This document shows, in pieces, positions 60,467-64,000 of a stretch of 64,000 nt of DNA (position 1 is the stretch's first letter; every line of letters starts with the position of its first letter). This DNA is from JAFGUF01 sp040883315 (GTDB lineage Bacteria > Bacillota > Clostridia > Christensenellales > UMGS416): NCBI GenBank assembly GCA_040883315.1, contig JBFLKU010000019.1, positions 62,001 through 126,000 of the forward strand, read 5' to 3'. Below the pieces are notes generated by a model, which was not told the DNA's origin, made no database searches, and saw nothing but the letters and a program-made list of their open reading frames with translations. The translations under genes and the position numbers were made by a program.

Positions 60467-60616
60467 ATTGTTGCTCCTTGCTGATTATAATATCACAACC
60501 TGTGAAAAAAACTATAAATCAAAGTAATATACTTATTTTTATATGTAATATATAAGCATTACTTTATAAAAATAATCATATTATGGCTTTTTATTTACAA
60601 ATATTTAATGAAAATA

Positions 60617-60648
60617 ATACAGGATAATCTAAATAGATTACCCTGTAT
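60617..60648 (-). terminator. Hairpin downstream of the PEP carboxykinase gene
   Basis: On the minus strand ATACAGGGTAATCT pairs with AGATTATCCTGTAT (one mismatch) around a four-base loop, followed by TATTTTC. The T tract is short, but the position fits a terminator. Confidence 0.65.
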
Positions 60649-60675
60649 ATTTAACGTTTGTTATTTTGTTTAAAG

Positions 60676-62571
60676 CTAAACTAATTGATCAGGTGTAACA
60701 ATAGACCCTTTAGCTGCCTTGAGTTCTTCTAAACGTGCTTTTTTTGTAGCTTGTGTTTTAAAGTAAATATCCGGAACATTTACTTCTTTTTTATAAGCTT
60801 CAACTTGCATATCAATTCTATCAATAAGCTTATCTACATATAATGAGAATTGCTTATCATAAATCTCTTTGGAATATCCTTTATCTGGCATAAATTCATC
60901 AAAAATGCCTTTGATTTCCTCAAATGTTGGGATAATTCCAAGAGCTGTTTTGATTCCTGTGACTTCACCTTTTGCCAAACGTGCAAGCCATGTTAGCCAT
61001 GTGCGTACATCGCGCTTTTCACCGATTAGTTTATTTGAATCTCCACCACGAGCTGCTTCTGTAAGGAAGTAATTCAATGATGCTAAAACAGGTTTTACTT
61101 TGATCTTTGGATTTGTGAAGAATTTAAATTGACCATCCATATAATCACCCAATGCACCCAAGAAAAACGGAGCATTTGCCCAAGGAGATCTTTTGATATC
61201 GCCTTTTGCGCCAACTTCTGTTGCTGTTGTTTGAGATGCAATATCAGCACCGAATGTAACACCTTCTTCAGGAGTCAAACTAGCCACAACAGGAGGCATT
61301 GTATCGGGATCACGTCCACTGTATGTAAATACGAGTGTATCTACACCATTTGGATCATTTGCTGCTTCTTCATTAAAGTTGCTCAATTGATTAGAGCGAA
61401 TTGTACATCTGGAGTTCGGATGTGAAATAGGAATAACTTTTCCATTAGCATCTGTTTTTCCTTCTGTCCATTCGCCTTGGAAGTTTATTCCGCTCTTTGG
61501 TGTTTCTTCGCCAGAGCCTTCCCAATAAGGAACGCCGTCAGCGACACAAACATTTGACCAAATGACTTCTGAACCAGGATTTCTTAATCTTTCCATGAGA
61601 ATTGGATCACCTTCTTGGTTAACATCTTTAACGATGCCAAAGATTCCGATCTCAGGATTGATTGAGCGGATTGATCCATCATCTGCAATCCAGATTTGAG
61701 CAAGATCATCACCTATGAAAGTGTCACCAGCCATAGCTGTTGTTGTTTTGCCACAGCCTGATGGTGCTGCACCATCGATCCACACGACAGAACCATCTTT
61801 CATCTTAACACCTGTAATAAACATGTGTTCTGACATGTAATTACCTCTGTGATTATAGATGGCATCATCATTCGACAATCTGTGATGGCCTTTTTTGATT
61901 AAAGCACAGTTGCCTAAGTAGGATACGTTCCAAGCCCAAGTTTCAATATTTTTTCTGTCTGTTAATACATAAGCATTAGGCGTGTCTAATGTGCCTTTGC
62001 TATGTGTATTTGTAAAGAAAAGACCAGTTTTTTCAACTTGCTTTTCAAAGCCTTCAGGAGAACATCTATAAAGGTTGTTTTGTTGATGTCCAAGATACCA
62101 TGTATCTGAAATTGTTAAAGATGGATACGCTGTTGGTGCACCAACAGGTCCACGGATATAGAAACCAATGAGCATTGTTTTTCCATCCATGATATTTTTC
62201 ATGTTGGTTCGGATAAGCTCATCAGCTTCAGCTCTTGGCAAAGCTTTTGAAAGAGTAGATGTGAACGTGCCTTCATCTTCAATCGCATATGTTTGATTAA
62301 CAATACGCCCTTGCTCTATTGGTGGATCAAAATGAATCGTATGACCTTCCATAGCTAAAGGTAATTCCTCGCCTGACTCTAAAGACATCTTTTTGATATA
62401 TTCGCAATCTTCTTCACTGCCTGAGTGAACGAATACATCTTTAGGATTACAAAGCTCAATTCTGCTTGCAATCTTGCTTAAGATATCGGCATTGCTGATC
62501 AGTTTGATTTTCTCTTGGTTTTTTTCATCACATTTGGATAGAATGAGTTGAAGTTCTTTGTTTTCTGACAT
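60676..62571 (-). CDS. Phosphoenolpyruvate carboxykinase, GTP-type-like (divergent)
   Basis: Interconverts oxaloacetate and PEP with a nucleotide; used for gluconeogenesis or, in fermenters, carbon fixation at PEP. The 631-residue protein matches the GTP-type family (residues HPNSRCTIRS, the P-loop GAAPSGCGKTTTAM, and FIGDDLAQIW with metal-binding Asp pair) but the P-loop departs from the usual FPSACGKTN and the C-terminal region from typical GTP enzymes. GGAG lies before the ATG. It is a single-gene unit with a terminator-like hairpin and a long leader. The nucleotide used is not certain. Confidence 0.88.
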   Translation of the reverse strand: MSENKELQLILSKCDEKNQEKIKLISNADILSKIASRIELCNPKDVFVHSGSEEDCEYIKKMSLESGEELPLAMEGHTIHFDPPIEQGRIVNQTYAIEDEGTFTSTLSKALPRAEADELIRTNMKNIMDGKTMLIGFYIRGPVGAPTAYPSLTISDTWYLGHQQNNLYRCSPEGFEKQVEKTGLFFTNTHSKGTLDTPNAYVLTDRKNIETWAWNVSYLGNCALIKKGHHRLSNDDAIYNHRGNYMSEHMFITGVKMKDGSVVWIDGAAPSGCGKTTTAMAGDTFIGDDLAQIWIADDGSIRSINPEIGIFGIVKDVNQEGDPILMERLRNPGSEVIWSNVCVADGVPYWEGSGEETPKSGINFQGEWTEGKTDANGKVIPISHPNSRCTIRSNQLSNFNEEAANDPNGVDTLVFTYSGRDPDTMPPVVASLTPEEGVTFGADIASQTTATEVGAKGDIKRSPWANAPFFLGALGDYMDGQFKFFTNPKIKVKPVLASLNYFLTEAARGGDSNKLIGEKRDVRTWLTWLARLAKGEVTGIKTALGIIPTFEEIKGIFDEFMPDKGYSKEIYDKQFSLYVDKLIDRIDMQVEAYKKEVNVPDIYFKTQATKKARLEELKAAKGSIVTPDQLV

Positions 62572-62913
62572 TTTTTTCTCCTTTTATTTTTGTTTGAATC
62601 TACGACATTATATCACTTTTACACTTTTATCTTTCACTCAATGGATGAATGTTGAATCTAGCAAAAGCTCTTATGTTTAGTGACTTTATGAATGTTTTTC
62701 AGTTCACTTACGTAGAATCTGTATGGTTGTGTGGTGGCTGTTTATGTCCTCCTCATTAATTAGTACAATTTTGCAAAGAAAACGTCGTGATCTCATAAAA
62801 ATCTCGCAACGTTCCCCATGATGACTATATCATATGATAAGTCAAATTTCAATAGTTTTGTATGACTAAATCGGAAATTTCGTTAAAAAAATAACAATTT
62901 GCAGTGCGATAAA
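62572..62913 (-). promoter_or_regulatory. Intergenic leader region of the PEP carboxykinase gene
   Basis: This 340-base gap holds two promoter candidates on the minus strand. A distal one has TTGAAA (62847-62852) and TATAGT (62824-62829) with a 17-base spacer, which would make a leader of about 245 bases. A proximal one has a TATAAT box at 62607-62612 with a weak -35. The leader includes imperfect inverted segments near 62785-62817 and an isolated AGGAGG without a following start codon near 62752. I see no known riboswitch. Confidence 0.5.
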
Positions 62914-63645
62914 TTATGAATACGGGTTCGCAATTCGCAGCAATGCCATCTCATCGCCGTTAAGTTCACGCCATTGTCCTTCGTTCATTTCCAAAGGAAG
63001 AACCAAATCATCAATAGCTATTAATTCGACAGAAAGCACAACTATCCCTAGAGTATTCATCATCTTTTTTATATCAAGATAGCTCACTTCTCTTGCCGTT
63101 ATTCTTGCAGCGTACTCATCTCTGTAATAGCTATCGGTTTTTGACAATGTTGCAATCTCGCCTGTAAAGTGCTTCATCTTCATTCCGCTTGCAAATGCCT
63201 CTACATGCTCTATTGTAACAGGCTTGTTTGTCTGCACATGATAAACATGAGTGCGCTGCTTTTTATATGAATTATGATAGTGATAATATCCATCATCATC
63301 AGTTATCAGCATCAAACCACTCATGTTTATATCCAGACTATTTACTGGCTTCATTTTTCTTCGTGTACACCAATCAGGGAGAATTTCCATAATGGTCTTA
63401 TGCTCCCTGTCGTTTGGCTTGCCGCTATGCCCTTCCGGCTTGTTTGCAATTATATACACATATTTTCTATAATTTAATAGCTTTCCGTTTACGTCCACGA
63501 AATCCGACGCCGCATCCACCTTGAAATTATTGTCTTTCTGCACCACGCCGTTCACTCTGACATTTCCGTTTTCTATTAATTCTAGAATCTCTTTATATGT
63601 TCCCACATCGCTGCGAAACAAATAATTTTCCAGACGAACTGCCAC
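62914..63645 (-). CDS. RsuA-like 16S rRNA pseudouridine synthase
   Basis: Predicted enzyme isomerising a uridine of 16S rRNA to pseudouridine. The 243-residue protein has a degenerate S4 domain (residues 1-58: LENYLFRSDVGTYKEILELI, NVRVNG) and a RsuA/RluB-type catalytic domain with NKPEGHSGKPND and PVNSLDINMSGLMLITDDDG, where the Asp in SLD is the catalytic residue. The loop is less canonical than GRLDxxTxGLLLLTDDG. It overlaps the adjacent zinc-ribbon frame by one base, suggesting an operon. Whether it acts on U516 or another site is unknown. Confidence 0.88.
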   Translation of the reverse strand: MAVRLENYLFRSDVGTYKEILELIENGNVRVNGVVQKDNNFKVDAASDFVDVNGKLLNYRKYVYIIANKPEGHSGKPNDREHKTIMEILPDWCTRRKMKPVNSLDINMSGLMLITDDDGYYHYHNSYKKQRTHVYHVQTNKPVTIEHVEAFASGMKMKHFTGEIATLSKTDSYYRDEYAARITAREVSYLDIKKMMNTLGIVVLSVELIAIDDLVLPLEMNEGQWRELNGDEMALLRIANPYS

Positions 63646-63995
63646 TATTTTTCCTCACTTGGTGTCCATTTTACATAAGGTTCTTGGTCTGTCAGCTCCA
63701 TAATGCCCTCTTTAAACTCCATTTTGTTCTTCTTCAGAAGTTCCTTTGTCATTTCTGGCGTAAATTCAGGTCTTTCTGTCAGCTTATCTTTTTTCCACAA
63801 AGTAAATTTGCATTTTTTTAGTCTCCAGTTGGAGCAATAGAATGCCTTTGTGTTCTCCATTATGTTTCCGTCTTCACATCCGGGGCATGCGCCCAATGGC
63901 TCTCTGTTTTGTGATACAGTAGAACTTCTGCTGTCTCCCGGAAATTCAACACCTTCTATCTTCACTTTGCCACTGTTTACAATATCTATGGTCAT
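63645..63995 (-). CDS. Zinc-ribbon protein, possibly the 3' end of a topoisomerase III-like gene
   Basis: A 116-residue frame with a CPGCEDGNIME ... FYCSNWRLKKCKFTLW zinc-ribbon and a basic C-terminal stretch (TPEMTKELLKKNKM) that resembles the zinc-finger and short C-terminal repeats of Firmicute DNA topoisomerase III. An ATG lies at 63995, but the frame stays open to the window edge without a visible ribosome site, so it may be only the 3' part of a longer protein. It overlaps the pseudouridine synthase gene by one base. Function is not assigned. Confidence 0.6.
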   Translation of the reverse strand: MTIDIVNSGKVKIEGVEFPGDSRSSTVSQNREPLGACPGCEDGNIMENTKAFYCSNWRLKKCKFTLWKKDKLTERPEFTPEMTKELLKKNKMEFKEGIMELTDQEPYVKWTPSEEK

Positions 63996-64000
63996 CTTTT

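Noticed and set aside
62700..62760. Possible leader peptide near AGGAGG in the PEP carboxykinase leader
   Set aside because: The frame after AGGAGG has no start codon and the ATG just upstream ends after four codons.

Overview
This window is AT-rich, densely coded chromosome from a low-GC Gram-positive anaerobe, most likely a member of the Clostridia (Bacillota). Lines of evidence: a ferredoxin-dependent indolepyruvate oxidoreductase, lipoproteins with typical Gram-positive lipoboxes, SpoIID/LytB-like and NlpC/P60 wall enzymes with SH3 and peptidoglycan-binding repeats, the trmK-Nif3-zinc ribbon-rnpB arrangement, and an OLE RNA gene with its partner oapA. The strain cannot be named. I see no prophage, insertion sequence or CRISPR array; the region is mostly housekeeping with a few orphan genes.

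Layout. 1-3.9 kb (minus): OLE RNA, oapA, dxs and tlyA form one apparent transcription unit led by a promoter at about 3.93 kb. 4-7.2 kb: a DUF819 transporter-like protein (plus), tRNA-Leu(CAA), a small membrane protein and a DegV protein (minus). 7.4-12.8 kb (plus): a class A penicillin-binding protein and HelD, facing pgsA. 13.6-18.1 kb (plus): both subunits of a type IIA topoisomerase. 18.35-18.9 kb: six tRNAs (Val, Asp, Phe, Gly, Cys, Leu) behind a consensus promoter. 19-20 kb: a YdeI-like protein and a DUF3784 protein. 20.1-39.5 kb (minus): gap; a two-gene wall-hydrolase unit; a YfbR-like HD protein; and a long run pth-mfd-prsA-like, then hslO-TPR-HEAT-HD-solute-binding lipoprotein-beta-helix lipoprotein. 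39.6-40.4 kb (plus): yceD-rpmF. 40.5-47.1 kb: orphan membrane protein, alpha-toroid protein, pyrimidine-nucleoside phosphorylase, two lipoproteins and a UMF1-type MFS transporter. 47.4-57.8 kb (minus): an aromatic 2-oxoacid module (arylacetate-CoA ligase, iorA, iorB, second ligase, ACT protein), then alr, a 5-formyl-THF cyclo-ligase, a HAD phosphatase, trmK, Nif3, a zinc-ribbon protein and rnpB. 58-64 kb (minus): orphan membrane protein, lrp-ald, a divergent PEP carboxykinase, an RsuA-like pseudouridine synthase and a zinc-ribbon protein cut by or lying at the window edge.

How the genes work together. Alanine racemase, alanine dehydrogenase with an Lrp regulator, indolepyruvate oxidoreductase with CoA ligases, and PEP carboxykinase suggest a metabolism centred on amino acids and pyruvate/PEP. 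The most notable element is the roughly 590-nt OLE RNA, a known but functionally unresolved large RNA that forms a membrane ribonucleoprotein with OapA. The most promising less-described loci are the hslO-TPR-HEAT-HD-lipoprotein cluster, the SpoIID-like enzyme whose catalytic domain is interrupted by SH3 domains, and the divergent PEP carboxykinase with its long leader. Several genes (oapA, topoisomerase B, both arylacetate-CoA ligases) appear to start at TTG codons, judged by ribosome-binding sites or paralog alignment.
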